A stretch of DNA of 64,000 nt from Natrialba magadii ATCC 43099 (GTDB lineage Archaea > Halobacteriota > Halobacteria > Halobacteriales > Natrialbaceae): the NCBI RefSeq assembly GCF_000025625.1, contig NC_013922.1:620001-684000 (forward strand). The letters run 5' to 3'. Under the pieces are notes generated by a model. It had not been told where the DNA came from, ran no database searches, and worked only from the letters and a program-made list of their open reading frames with translations. The position numbers were made by a program, and so were the translations under genes. This document shows positions 34,639-43,053 of the stretch, one piece after another; within the stretch, counting starts at the first letter, position 1; each line of letters opens with the position of its first letter.

Positions 34639-36207
34639 GTGAGTCGACCCTCGGACTCCACACCGATCACACTCCGGTACGAGGACGGAACGATTCGACT
34701 CGACGCACGCGAGAACACGTTCGTCGAGTCGCTTCGAGATGATGTCGCAGAGCGCGCGCTCAACTCGGACCTCGAACTCGAGTTCAAGTACGATCGACGA
34801 ACGGACACCATCCGCACACCAGCATTTCGGTACGCCGCGATCCGGCGTACGCTGCGTGCAGCTTCGCCCGCACACGATGTCGCTACTATCGACATCGACG
34901 ACCGAGCACTCGACCTCCCGGACCTCCCCACTGGCCTGCACTCGGCGTACGAACTCCGGCCGTACCAGCGGGAGGCACTCGAGTCCTGGCTAGCAACGGA
35001 CCGGTGGGCTGACCTTGACCTCAGAGCGCCGACCTCCACTGGAGAGCGCGCGCCGGCCGGCGTCCTCGAACTCCCCACCGGCAGCGGCAAGACAGTCATT
35101 GCGCTGAAGGCGATCGAACGCCTCGGCGTCCCGACGCTCGTCGTCGTCCCCACCATCGACTTACTCGAGCAGTGGCAGCGCGAACTCGAGTCCGAGTTCG
35201 ACTGCGCGGTCGGTCGGTTCGGCGGTGGCGAGCAGCGCCGCGAACCAATCACGGTCTCGACGTACGACTCGGCGTATCTGAAGGCCGATTCCGTCGGCGA
35301 CCGGTTTGGGCTCGTTGTTTTCGACGAGGTCCACCACCTCGGCGGCGAGGGCTACCGCGAGATTGCCCGCTTGCTCGCCGCACCCGCGCGCCTCGGACTG
35401 ACCGCAACGTTCGAACGGCCGGACGAGGCCCACGAGATCATCGAGGAAATCGTCGGCCCGCTCGTCCACCGCGTCGACGTCGACGAACTCGCGGGGGACC
35501 ACCTCGCAGCGTACGACGTCAAGCGACTCGAGGTGTCGCTCACGGCGGCCGAGCGCGAGGAGTACGAGGCGAAACAGGGGGTGTTCTCGGACTACCTCGC
35601 CCGCTCGAACATCCGCATGCAAAGCGGTTCTGACTACCAGGAACTCGTCAAGCGCTCCGGGAACGACCCGGCGGCTCGCGAGGCGCTGCTGGCCCGCCAG
35701 CGCGCCCGCGAAATCGCCCGCGGCAGCGAGGCGAAACTCGACGCCCTGCAGGATATTCTCGACCACCACCGCGAGGACCGGATCATCGTCTTCACCGCGT
35801 CCAACGACCTCGCGTACGACGTGAGCGAGCGGTTCCTGATCCCGACGATCACTCACCAGACGGGCGCTGCCGAGCGCCGAGCGCTACTCGAGTCCTTCCG
35901 CGATGGAACCTACGCACGCATCGCGACCTCAAACGTCCTCGACGAGGGCGTCGACGTCCCCGACGCCAACGTCGCGGTCGTTCTCTCGGGCAGCGGCAGC
36001 GAACGGGAATTCACCCAGCGACTTGGTCGGATCTTGCGGCCGAAAACTGGTGGTGCAGGAGGTTCTGGTAGCACTGACAGCGGACTGGACTCGAGTACGG
36101 ACCAGTCTGCAGACGACATCTCTGCGGCCCGTGCCGGCCGTGCGATTCTCTACGAGGTTGTCAGTGCGGACACGTCAGAGGTGAACGCCGCCGAACGCCG
36201 ATCCTGA
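34639..36207 (+). CDS. XPB-like superfamily 2 DNA helicase
   Basis: About 522 residues. Walker A LPTGSGKT (Gly148-Thr152), Walker B DEVH (229-232), motif III LTATFERPD, and motif VI QRLGRILRP in the second RecA domain. An N-terminal damage-recognition-like domain (~1-110) precedes the helicase, and a thumb-like region is seen near 300-345. This is the archaeal XPB architecture used in nucleotide-excision-repair-like unwinding. The partner nuclease (Bax1 type) is encoded on the same strand at 37727, although two minus-strand genes intervene. The GTG start rests on the TATA box at 34608; the in-frame ATG at 34612 would add nine residues. The C-tail is Ser/Gly-rich. Confidence 0.92.
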   Translation: MSRPSDSTPITLRYEDGTIRLDARENTFVESLRDDVAERALNSDLELEFKYDRRTDTIRTPAFRYAAIRRTLRAASPAHDVATIDIDDRALDLPDLPTGLHSAYELRPYQREALESWLATDRWADLDLRAPTSTGERAPAGVLELPTGSGKTVIALKAIERLGVPTLVVVPTIDLLEQWQRELESEFDCAVGRFGGGEQRREPITVSTYDSAYLKADSVGDRFGLVVFDEVHHLGGEGYREIARLLAAPARLGLTATFERPDEAHEIIEEIVGPLVHRVDVDELAGDHLAAYDVKRLEVSLTAAEREEYEAKQGVFSDYLARSNIRMQSGSDYQELVKRSGNDPAAREALLARQRAREIARGSEAKLDALQDILDHHREDRIIVFTASNDLAYDVSERFLIPTITHQTGAAERRALLESFRDGTYARIATSNVLDEGVDVPDANVAVVLSGSGSEREFTQRLGRILRPKTGGAGGSGSTDSGLDSSTDQSADDISAARAGRAILYEVVSADTSEVNAAERRS

Positions 36208-36210
36208 TGT

Positions 36211-36238
36211 GGTTACCGGTTACCGGTTACCGGTTACC
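36211..36238. repeat. Four perfect tandem GGTTACC heptamers
   Basis: 4 x GGTTACC runs from just after the helicase stop into the stop codon of the convergent HalOD1 gene. GGTTACC and its complement GGTAACC are near-palindromic. The role is unknown; it could mark the convergent 3' ends. Confidence 0.85.
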
Positions 36239-36506
36239 CTATTTTGACGAACTTCGCAGTCCCGTCCTGTTCGACCGTGATCCGGTACAACGTGTAGCTA
36301 AACTCGACTGTCATCTGTGCCTCCGGCGACGGCGGCTGTGCGAAGAGATTGTCGAGCATGCCGTCCACACAGTCGTACATCGTCGGCAGACTCATCGGGT
36401 CGGTGTTCTCGAGTTCGGCAACGATTTCTACGATCTGCACCGCTGGATTGTCTCGGCTCTCATCCAGCGTTCGACGGATGATTTCGCTCTCCGCTTGGTC
36501 GGTCAT
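36234..36506 (-). CDS. HalOD1 output-domain protein, 90 aa
   Basis: A single small domain of the HalOD1 type found at the ends of haloarchaeal two-component regulators: VQIVEIVAELENTDPMSLPTMYDCVD (read in pieces), then a strand pair MTVEFSYTLYRITVEQDG. Alone, it probably acts as a protein-interaction or output module for a histidine kinase encoded elsewhere. It is convergent with the XPB-like helicase, and its stop codon overlaps the GGTTACC repeats. The ATG at 36506 is the only sensible start. Confidence 0.82.
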   Translation of the reverse strand: MTDQAESEIIRRTLDESRDNPAVQIVEIVAELENTDPMSLPTMYDCVDGMLDNLFAQPPSPEAQMTVEFSYTLYRITVEQDGTAKFVKIG

Positions 36507-36682
36507 CGTGACACGGGCTGATGTGAATTGGGAGTATAGGTATTGGTCGGATACACGCCAGATTCACCCGATTACTGAACGGTTGGTGTGTCGTTGTACA
36601 CAGTTGTCGTTTACCGCCGGATCGAACAGAGGAGTGAATAAGCCGGTGGCAGGGGTAGTCGTCCGTCGGCCTTGGGAGCCTA

Positions 36683-36730
36683 CAATTCTGCAATTCTGCA
36701 ATTCTGTAATTCTGTAATTCTGTAATTCTG
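36683..36730. repeat. Six tandem YAATTCTG octamers abutting the MscS stop codon
   Basis: Three CAATTCTG then three TAATTCTG copies run without interruption into the stop codon of the mechanosensitive-channel gene at 36731. It is an AT-rich island in high-GC DNA. Confidence 0.88.
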
Positions 36731-37639
36731 TTACGCCGCCGTCGTCTTGGCCTGCTCGTCGACCGTCACTGACCCCGTCAGCTGCGAATGCGGGTACGGC
36801 ATGTCGATCCCCTCCGCATCGAGTCGCTCCTTGCCGGCCTCGATGTAGGCCGTTCGTGCGGCGGCAGGGCGGTGTTCTGCAGGATCGATCCAGAACCGGC
36901 CAGTGAGGACGACCGCGGAGTCACCGAGGTCGGTGACGGCAACCGATGGCTCGGGCTCTGTGAGTGCACCTGGCACCTGTTCGGCCTCCTCGATGAGCGC
37001 TGCTCTCGCCTGACCGATGTCGTCGTCGTAGCCGATGCCGAAGTCGTAGGAGACGCGAAGCAGCCCGTTTCTGGACGGATTCACGACGACCGAGTCGGCA
37101 AGTTCGGAGTTCGGCACCGTCACGAGTTCGTTATCGTACGTCTCGAGCTGTGTCACCCGGAGCTGGATGTCACGGACGACGCCCTGATTGTCGTCCCATT
37201 CGACGATGTCGCCGATCGTGAACGGCTCGTCCTTGACGATGAAGATGCCGGCAACGAAGTTGGCGATGAGGTCCTGTGCGGCAAACCCGACTGCCAACAC
37301 GACGGCACCACCGAGTGCGGACAGCGCCACGAGAATCGTGCCGAAGCCAGCGACCGTCGCCGCGATTGCGACCGACCCGAGCAGGATGAGCGCCGTGGCG
37401 ATGCTTCGTGCAAGTGAGACAACCCCCTCGTTGAAGCCGCGGCTCTCGAGTGACCGTTCGGTGAGACTGAGCAAGAGTGCCTTTCCGGCCCAGTAGAGCA
37501 CCACGAACGCGATGACGAAGGTGGCGGCGGTCACCACCACGTCGATGACTGCTGGCACGTATTCGTCAACTGACGGTACACTATTCACCGAACCGACTGG
37601 CAGCTGCTGTGCTATCACGTCTCGCCAATGGAAGGTCAC
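36731..37639 (-). CDS. MscS-family small-conductance mechanosensitive channel
   Basis: 302 residues: three N-terminal membrane helices (about 28-52, 75-95 and 98-130). The last is the Gly/Ala-rich pore helix (SALGGAVVLAVGFAAQDLIANFVAGIFI in part), followed by the beta domain (EPFTIGDIVEWDDNQGVVRDIQLRVTQLE in part) and the alpha/beta vestibule. Such channels open under hypo-osmotic shock and release solutes, which matters for a salt-in halophile. It stands between XPB-like and Bax1-type genes on the opposite strand. The ATG at 37639 fits the family. Confidence 0.93.
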   Translation of the reverse strand: MTFHWRDVIAQQLPVGSVNSVPSVDEYVPAVIDVVVTAATFVIAFVVLYWAGKALLLSLTERSLESRGFNEGVVSLARSIATALILLGSVAIAATVAGFGTILVALSALGGAVVLAVGFAAQDLIANFVAGIFIVKDEPFTIGDIVEWDDNQGVVRDIQLRVTQLETYDNELVTVPNSELADSVVVNPSRNGLLRVSYDFGIGYDDDIGQARAALIEEAEQVPGALTEPEPSVAVTDLGDSAVVLTGRFWIDPAEHRPAAARTAYIEAGKERLDAEGIDMPYPHSQLTGSVTVDEQAKTTAA

Positions 37640-37726
37640 CTAAAAGACTCTTTTTGAGCCGACGAAACACGATGGACCGGTCGCGTGACTTTTGCCCCCG
37701 TCGCTCCCAGTAGCGGGTAGCTAGCA

Positions 37727-39259
37727 ATGCTGACGAAGGACTTGCTGCGCGTCTCCCGCGCTGGCGGTGGCTTCCATCCCCAGTTCGCCGCGCGCGAGCA
37801 CCGCCCGCTCGCCGCCCGCGTCATCGGCACCTACCAGGGACACGTCGGCCAGCAGCGCGGCGACCTCGAGGACGCCCTCACCGACCTCGAACGGGACGCG
37901 GACGACTTCAAACTCGTTCGCGGCCTCTCGGCGCTGCTCGAACGCGAATCCACCTTCGAAACGGACGCCGAAATCGACCCCGAACGCGCTCGCCGCGCGG
38001 TCTTCGAGGCTGCAGACGCCGTCGGCGTCGTCACCGACGACGAGCGCACGATGGCACTCATTCGGGCCGGCGAATCGCTCGGCGTGTCGGCGGATGAACT
38101 CGAGTCCACGCTCTACGCAGACTTAGACGAGCGCCAGGTCCTCACCGAAGTCACCTCGCGCTGGGATCCCGACGACCTGCTCGCGCAGTACAACCTCTCG
38201 CTGGCCCAGACGGCGCTGTTCGACGCGACGGAGCTGCGGGTCAGATCGAGCGACCCGAAGGCGCTCGTCTCAGCGATCAAACGGCTGCGATTGATGTACG
38301 AGATCCGGAATCCGGATGCGGCGGCTGGATCGACCGGCAGTCTCGCGAGCGACCGCGAGGTCGTCGTCACCGGACCGACACACCTCTTCCGGGCGACGCG
38401 ACGGTACGGTACCCGCTTTGCGCGCCTCCTGCGGACAGTCGCGGGCGCCGAGGCCTGGCACCTCGAGGCGACCATCGACGACCGCGGTACCGAGCGGACG
38501 CTCTCGCTCTCCCACGAGGATCCAGTGTCGGTTCCAGACGCCGAGCCGGTCGCCGACGTAACCTTCGATAGCGGCGTCGAGTCCGACTTCGCCGCCCGCT
38601 TCACGCAACTCGACCTCGACTGGGACCTCGTGCGTGAACCCGAACCGCTCGCAACGGGCACGCAGGTGATGATTCCAGACTTCACGTTCGAGTACGCCCA
38701 CGGCGAGTACCGGCTCTACTTCGAAATTATGGGTTTCTGGACGCCCGAGTACGTCCGGAAGAAACTCGACCAACTCGAGTCCCTCGAAGACGTCGACCTC
38801 CTCGTCGCGGTCGACGACTCGCTTGGCGTCGGCGAGGCGATCGAGACGCGAGACCACCGCGCGATTCCCTATTCCGGGACCGTCCGCGTCAAAGACGTTG
38901 TCGACGTGCTCCGGGAGTACGAGGCTGACCTGATCCAGCAGAGCGCGGCCGAGTTGCCGGCCGAACTCACCCCCGACGACGACGTCGTGGCACTCGAGTC
39001 CCTCGCCAGTCGTCACGGGGTCAGCGTGGATGCCCTCACGGAGACGGAGTTCCCCGACCACGACCGCGTCGGCCGCACGCTCGTTCGCCCACGGGTACTC
39101 GAGTCCGTCGGCGACGAGATCGAGGTCGGCATGACTCTCCAGGAAGCTGAATCCGTTCTCGAGGAGTCCGATCTGACGGATGCAAGCGCGGTGTTGGCCG
39201 AACTTGGCTACCGCGTAGAGTGGGAGGGTCTGAGCGGTGGAACGGTCGTCGAGCGCTGA
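37727..39259 (+). CDS. DUF790-family nuclease (Bax1 type, XPB partner)
   Basis: 510 residues starting MLTKDLLRVSRAGGG, the family N-terminus. Archaeal Bax1 binds XPB and cuts DNA like XPG. A PD-(D/E)xK-like core is visible: PDF with Asp318, then YFEIMGFW with Glu333, and lysines in EYVRKKLDQL. The C-terminal ~130 residues form a helical domain. The XPB-like helicase is 1.5 kb upstream on the same strand, supporting a joint role in unwinding and incising damaged DNA, even though mscS and the HalOD1 gene sit between them on the other strand. Confidence 0.9.
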   Translation: MLTKDLLRVSRAGGGFHPQFAAREHRPLAARVIGTYQGHVGQQRGDLEDALTDLERDADDFKLVRGLSALLERESTFETDAEIDPERARRAVFEAADAVGVVTDDERTMALIRAGESLGVSADELESTLYADLDERQVLTEVTSRWDPDDLLAQYNLSLAQTALFDATELRVRSSDPKALVSAIKRLRLMYEIRNPDAAAGSTGSLASDREVVVTGPTHLFRATRRYGTRFARLLRTVAGAEAWHLEATIDDRGTERTLSLSHEDPVSVPDAEPVADVTFDSGVESDFAARFTQLDLDWDLVREPEPLATGTQVMIPDFTFEYAHGEYRLYFEIMGFWTPEYVRKKLDQLESLEDVDLLVAVDDSLGVGEAIETRDHRAIPYSGTVRVKDVVDVLREYEADLIQQSAAELPAELTPDDDVVALESLASRHGVSVDALTETEFPDHDRVGRTLVRPRVLESVGDEIEVGMTLQEAESVLEESDLTDASAVLAELGYRVEWEGLSGGTVVER

Positions 39260-39331
39260 GGTGCGTCAATTGCCTGCCCGACTGTTGCCGCTGACGCAAA
39301 CTGCTATTACCGTTCGCATGCACCCACAAAT

Positions 39332-40039
39332 ATGGCATACGAGCGACAGGCAGCCAGCGGCTTCCGAGAAATCGACCGCTGGGAGGACGGCGTCGGCTGG
39401 CTGGCTCACCCTGATGAACTCGGTCAGCGGGCGAGTCACGCCGTCGTCGGCGAGGCCGGCGTCTGGCTCCTCGATCCGCTCTGGGCACCCGGGGTCGACG
39501 ATCTGATCGATGACCTCTCCGAGGAACACGATACCGCAGTCGCTGGCGTCGCAATCTGTTCGTGCTGGCACACGCGCGATGCAGAGCAGTTCGCGCGGCG
39601 GTACGATGTTCCCATCACCATCCCGGAGTGGATGGGCCGCGTCGACGACCGAACGACGGCCCCGATCGAGCGCTACGCTGACTCCTTCGACCCCGCCGTC
39701 GAGGTCGTCCGCCGCCAGCCGATCCCGCTCTGGGACGAGGCGATTCTCTACTGGGACAATCACCAGACGCTATACACCCCCGAATCGATCGGCACGGCGG
39801 CCCCGTACCTCGTCGACGACGAACGCCTCGGCCTCGAACTCTTCTTCCGACTCGACCCGCCACACTCGCTGCGCGAGTACGAACCCGACCGCGTCATCGT
39901 CGGCCACGGTGCCGGCGTCCTCGACGATGCGACGCGGGCACTCGAGTACGCCCTGGCTGGCGCTCGGCGTCGGTTTCCGCGGGCGGTGCTCGAGAACGGG
40001 CCGGGGACGGCGCGGTCGCTGGTGGGCGCACTCCGGTAG
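39332..40039 (+). CDS. Metallo-beta-lactamase-fold-like protein with degenerate metal site
   Basis: 235 residues. The pattern of strands (WLAHPDELGQRASHAVVGEAGVWLLDP in part) and the position of CSCWHTRDAEQFARRY resemble a beta-lactamase fold where HxHxDH would be expected, but only His-x-x-Asp is left. A later VIVGHGAGVLDDA matches the GH strand near the end of that fold. It is probably a non-catalytic or altered-metal member; the function is unknown. A TATA-like CTATTACC lies about 27-30 nt before the ATG at 39332. Confidence 0.75.
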   Translation: MAYERQAASGFREIDRWEDGVGWLAHPDELGQRASHAVVGEAGVWLLDPLWAPGVDDLIDDLSEEHDTAVAGVAICSCWHTRDAEQFARRYDVPITIPEWMGRVDDRTTAPIERYADSFDPAVEVVRRQPIPLWDEAILYWDNHQTLYTPESIGTAAPYLVDDERLGLELFFRLDPPHSLREYEPDRVIVGHGAGVLDDATRALEYALAGARRRFPRAVLENGPGTARSLVGALR

Positions 40040-40194
40040 CGGGGGCGACGGGTCCGTGTCCCGCATTCTTCGGAAGCGTGTCCAGCGTACAAGTGAGCCA
40101 TCGACGACCATCGCAAGGATTCTGTCAGGGTCGAAGACCCCGATCCGATCACCAAAAGTAATATTTCAATCCGCTGTGAGAATGGCTGTATCTG

Positions 40195-40374
40195 ATGAGA
40201 CGAGAATTCCAGTTCGTCGCTGCCGGCACGGCGGTTGCACTCGTTGGCTTTCTGCCGGAGCTCTACCTCTTTGTTCGATCTGCGCGAGCATTCCTGCTGG
40301 CGCTCGGCCTCGTGATCGCCTCTTACGGACTGTTCGAGTTGGTGCGACACTACGCGAAGTTCGATCTGGCGTGA
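40195..40374 (+). CDS. Small membrane protein, 59 aa
   Basis: MRREFQFVAAGTAVALVGFL begins the product, which has two hydrophobic segments (about 8-28 and 32-50) and a basic C-terminus. An AT-rich TATA-like AAAAGTAATATT lies about 30-40 nt upstream, in keeping with a leaderless or short-leader mRNA. No family is recognised. The coding case rests on the clean frame, promoter and hydrophobic pattern. Confidence 0.6.
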   Translation: MRREFQFVAAGTAVALVGFLPELYLFVRSARAFLLALGLVIASYGLFELVRHYAKFDLA

Positions 40375-40434
40375 GGCTAACCGGGCCTAGAGTGAAACCA
40401 ACCGTTCGAATACAGCGACCGACTCGAACGGAAA

Positions 40435-40962
40435 CTACAACTCTCGCTGTCGTCCCTTCGGCACCATCGAACGCAACTCGCCGTGGACGTACAGCCCAAT
40501 TCCGAGCGGTTCGCGCTCGCCCACAACGGTGTGAGCCGCGATCAAGTATCCCCAATCGCCGTCCCACTCGAGTTCCTGGTCCTCGCCGGCGGCGAACCGG
40601 CGGGCGGCCTCGCGGTCGAGGTCGATCACGCACTCGCTGGCGTGTGCGCCAAAGCGCTGGACGAAGTCCGTTGTTGGCTTCCAGTGCTCCTGGCGGGTTC
40701 GCAGACAGGTCATGCCGATGGCCTCGATTTCCAGCGGGGAGTCGGCCTCGCCGCTGTAGAGCCAGATCTTGCCCGCGCCTTTCTCCCAGAAGGTGTAGTC
40801 GTCGAAGGTCCCGGGCGGGATGGCAAAGCGATCCTCGAAGTAGTCGACGACGGCAGCGCGGCTGACACGGCCCTCGACGGTTCGGTCGGCGTCGGTTTCT
40901 GGGAGACGCCCGAACTGCTGGCCGTCGTTTTTGCGCAGGTCGGCACTCGAGTCGTCGCTCAT
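40435..40962 (-). CDS. Conserved haloarchaeal protein next to Nop2-type methyltransferase (DUF7122-like)
   Basis: 175 residues. It resembles the C-terminal RNA-binding-like (PUA/NusB-side) part that accompanies Nop2/RsmF enzymes: DYFEDRFAIPPGTFDDYTFWEKGAGKIWLYSG (in pieces), then IGMTCLRTRQEHWKPTTDFVQRFG. Its start codon overlaps the methyltransferase stop (TGATG), so the two are translationally coupled. It probably provides RNA recognition in trans for the methyltransferase; that is inference. The DUF number is from memory. Confidence 0.82.
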   Translation of the reverse strand: MSDDSSADLRKNDGQQFGRLPETDADRTVEGRVSRAAVVDYFEDRFAIPPGTFDDYTFWEKGAGKIWLYSGEADSPLEIEAIGMTCLRTRQEHWKPTTDFVQRFGAHASECVIDLDREAARRFAAGEDQELEWDGDWGYLIAAHTVVGEREPLGIGLYVHGELRSMVPKGRQREL

Positions 40963-41870
40963 CAGGCAGTCACCTCCAGTTTCGCCACGAAGAAGCCGCC
41001 GGTGTCGTTGTGGTGTGGGTAGATCCGCGCGGCCTGCTCGAGTGTGGAATCGAACGCCTCGTCTCGCCACTCTGTGAGGCCGGGTGCGTGTTCCATCTCG
41101 AGGTCGAAGTCCACGACACGACAGTCCTCCTCGTCGATGGCGTGTTGGACGACGGCCTCGTTCTCCTCCGGCGCGAAGGTACACGTCGAGTAGACGACGG
41201 TGCCGCCCTCGCGGGTCGTCTGGATCGCTCGGCGGAGGATGCCTTTCTGGATGCCCGCGATCGTGTCGATGTGGCCCTCCGACCAGTTGTCGAGCGCGTC
41301 GGGATTCTTCCGAATCGTTCCCTCGCAGGAGCAGGGCGCGTCCACGAGCGTCCGGTCGAACTCGTCGAACGGGAACCGCTTCATGGAGTAGTTGCGTGCG
41401 TCGTCGTTCGTCACCGCGAGGCTGGTCGCACCGAGGCGCTCGGCGTTGAACCGCAGCGCAGAGATACGCCCGAGGTTGTTGTCGTTCGCGACGACAGTCC
41501 CACGGTCGTCCATCAGCGCGGCGATCTGGGTCGCCTTCCCGCCGGGGGCCGCACAACAGTCCCAGACGCGCTCGCCGGGTTGGGGATCGAGAACGACCGG
41601 CGGGACCGCCGAGACCTCCTCCTGGCCGTGCGTGAAGCCGTGGAACGAGGTCCACGTCGACCCCGGTGAGTCCGTCTCGAGGCGCAACACGCGCGGGTTC
41701 CACTCGGCCTGCTCGTACGCGACGTCGTCCTCCTCGAGTGCGGCGGTCGCGCGCTCGGGGGAGGCCTTGATCGTGTTCACGCGCACGGCGTTGCCGAGCG
41801 GTCGCTCACAGGCGGCGAGAAAGGCCTCGAAGTCGTCGATAATCGGTCGGTACCGCTCGAATGGCTCCAT
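40962..41870 (-). CDS. Nop2/Sun (RsmF-like) RNA cytosine-5 methyltransferase
   Basis: 302 residues of the SAM-dependent m5C family. Seen: SAM-binding DCCAAPGGK (104-112), motif IV DAPCSCEG with the release Cys180, and motif VI YSTCTFAPEENE with the nucleophilic Cys230. The substrate is rRNA or tRNA. The ATG at 41870 starts MEPFERYRPII; the upstream in-frame stretch to 41960 is not conserved-looking. It forms an overlapping two-gene operon with the 40435-40962 gene, which could supply the RNA-binding module missing from this short version. Confidence 0.93.
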   Translation of the reverse strand: MEPFERYRPIIDDFEAFLAACERPLGNAVRVNTIKASPERATAALEEDDVAYEQAEWNPRVLRLETDSPGSTWTSFHGFTHGQEEVSAVPPVVLDPQPGERVWDCCAAPGGKATQIAALMDDRGTVVANDNNLGRISALRFNAERLGATSLAVTNDDARNYSMKRFPFDEFDRTLVDAPCSCEGTIRKNPDALDNWSEGHIDTIAGIQKGILRRAIQTTREGGTVVYSTCTFAPEENEAVVQHAIDEEDCRVVDFDLEMEHAPGLTEWRDEAFDSTLEQAARIYPHHNDTGGFFVAKLEVTA

Positions 41871-41982
41871 TAGCCTTCGATTTGGCTGCCTGGCGTTTGT
41901 GGGTTTCGAAGGTCGGCCCGTCCCTGCCCCATCCACGTCTCCTTCCACACTCCCCGCCACGACCCGACCTCCCCGTTCGGAT

Positions 41983-42105
41983 CCGTCCTATCAGTCCTGC
42001 CTCGCCCCACCCCGTCCTGACCCGTCCTATCAGTCCTGCCTCGCCCCACCCCGTCCTGACCCGTCCTGATCTGTCCTATCCGTCCTGTCTCCTCCCACCC
42101 CGTCC
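41983..42105. repeat. 39-bp perfect tandem duplication plus degenerate third copy
   Basis: A 39-bp unit beginning CCGTCCTATCAGTCCTGC occurs at 41983-42021 and again, identical, at 42022-42060. A diverged copy runs to about 42105. It lies in the divergent gap between the methyltransferase and PAC2 genes, upstream of the latter's TATA box. Confidence 0.85.
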
Positions 42106-42129
42106 GCTTCGGCCGCTGACAGCGTCGTC

Positions 42130-42139
42130 GTTTTTATGC
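42130..42139 (+). promoter_or_regulatory. TATA-like element of the PAC2 gene
   Basis: GTTTTTATGC is centred about 27 nt before the ATG at 42163 and supports that start as leaderless. Confidence 0.45.
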
Positions 42140-42162
42140 CGGCACGGAGTGTCTGCCACCAC

Positions 42163-42909
42163 ATGGCACGAATCAGTCTGCAGGGACCGGAAGCCGATCT
42201 CGAGGACCCCACTTTTGTCGAGGGCTTCCCAGGAATCGGACTCGTCGGCAAGATTGCGACTGACCATCTCGTCGACGAATTCGATATGCGCTACTACGCG
42301 AGCGTCCACTGCCAGGGGCTGCCTCGAATTGGCGTCTACCGAGGTGGTGACCGAACCGCTCGGCCACCTGTCCGGCTCTATACCAGCGAGGAGCACGACT
42401 TACTCGCGCTACAGAGCGACGCGCCGATCCGACCGGAGGCGCTCGACAACGTCGCCGAGTGCGTGACGAGCTGGCTCATCGACCACGATGCGACGCCGCT
42501 GTACCTGAGTGGGCTGCCAGCCGATCGAGACACCGGCGAGCGGCCAGATCTCTACGGCGTCGGAACGGGGAGCGCACCCGATCTCCTCGACGATCGTGAG
42601 ATCGACGTTCCACCGGAGGACGGCGTCGTCACCGGTCCGACAGGCGCGCTCATCAACCACGCGGCACAGGCCGGCTACGACAGCCTCGGACTCGTCATCG
42701 AGTGCAACCCGCAGTTCCCCGACCCTGAAGCGGCGAGCGTGCTTCTCGAGGACGCTATCGCGCCGCTGGCTGACCTCTCGGTCGACGTACAGGAACTCCT
42801 CGACCACGCCGAGGAGATCCGTGAGAAACGCGAGCAGCTTGCACAACAGATGCAGGCCGCCGGACAGGAACAGAGCACGCAGGCACAGCCGCTTCGGATG
42901 TATCAATAA
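42163..42909 (+). CDS. PAC2-family protein with C-terminal HbYX motif (proteasome assembly/activator-like)
   Basis: 248 residues. The PAC2 fold is shown by FVEGFPGIGLVGKIATDHLV near 18-37, the GLPRIGVYRGG strand, and GPTGALINHAAQAGYDSLGLV. The last ~35 residues form a helix (EEIREKREQLAQQMQ) followed by a flexible stretch ending Met-Tyr-Gln, which fits the hydrophobic-Tyr-any HbYX signal that docks into 20S proteasome pockets. Archaeal PbaA/PbaB-type proteins work this way. The start is fixed by a TATA-like box at 42130. No proteasome subunit is adjacent. Confidence 0.88.
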   Translation: MARISLQGPEADLEDPTFVEGFPGIGLVGKIATDHLVDEFDMRYYASVHCQGLPRIGVYRGGDRTARPPVRLYTSEEHDLLALQSDAPIRPEALDNVAECVTSWLIDHDATPLYLSGLPADRDTGERPDLYGVGTGSAPDLLDDREIDVPPEDGVVTGPTGALINHAAQAGYDSLGLVIECNPQFPDPEAASVLLEDAIAPLADLSVDVQELLDHAEEIREKREQLAQQMQAAGQEQSTQAQPLRMYQ

Positions 42910-43053
42910 CTCGGACTCTACCGCCCTAGTAGCACCTGAAGCGGCGACTTCGTCTCCGGAGAAGGCGATGATCCGCGCAATCCCGTCGTTCCGGCGGCGT
43001 CAAAACACTTCCCACGTATTTTTAGTTCCCGATACCATTCAACGAGAATAGAG

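Noticed and set aside
36211..36238. Telomere-like or origin repeat (GGTTACC)n
   Set aside because: Only four copies, internal in the chromosome, with no origin-binding gene (orc1/cdc6) nearby.
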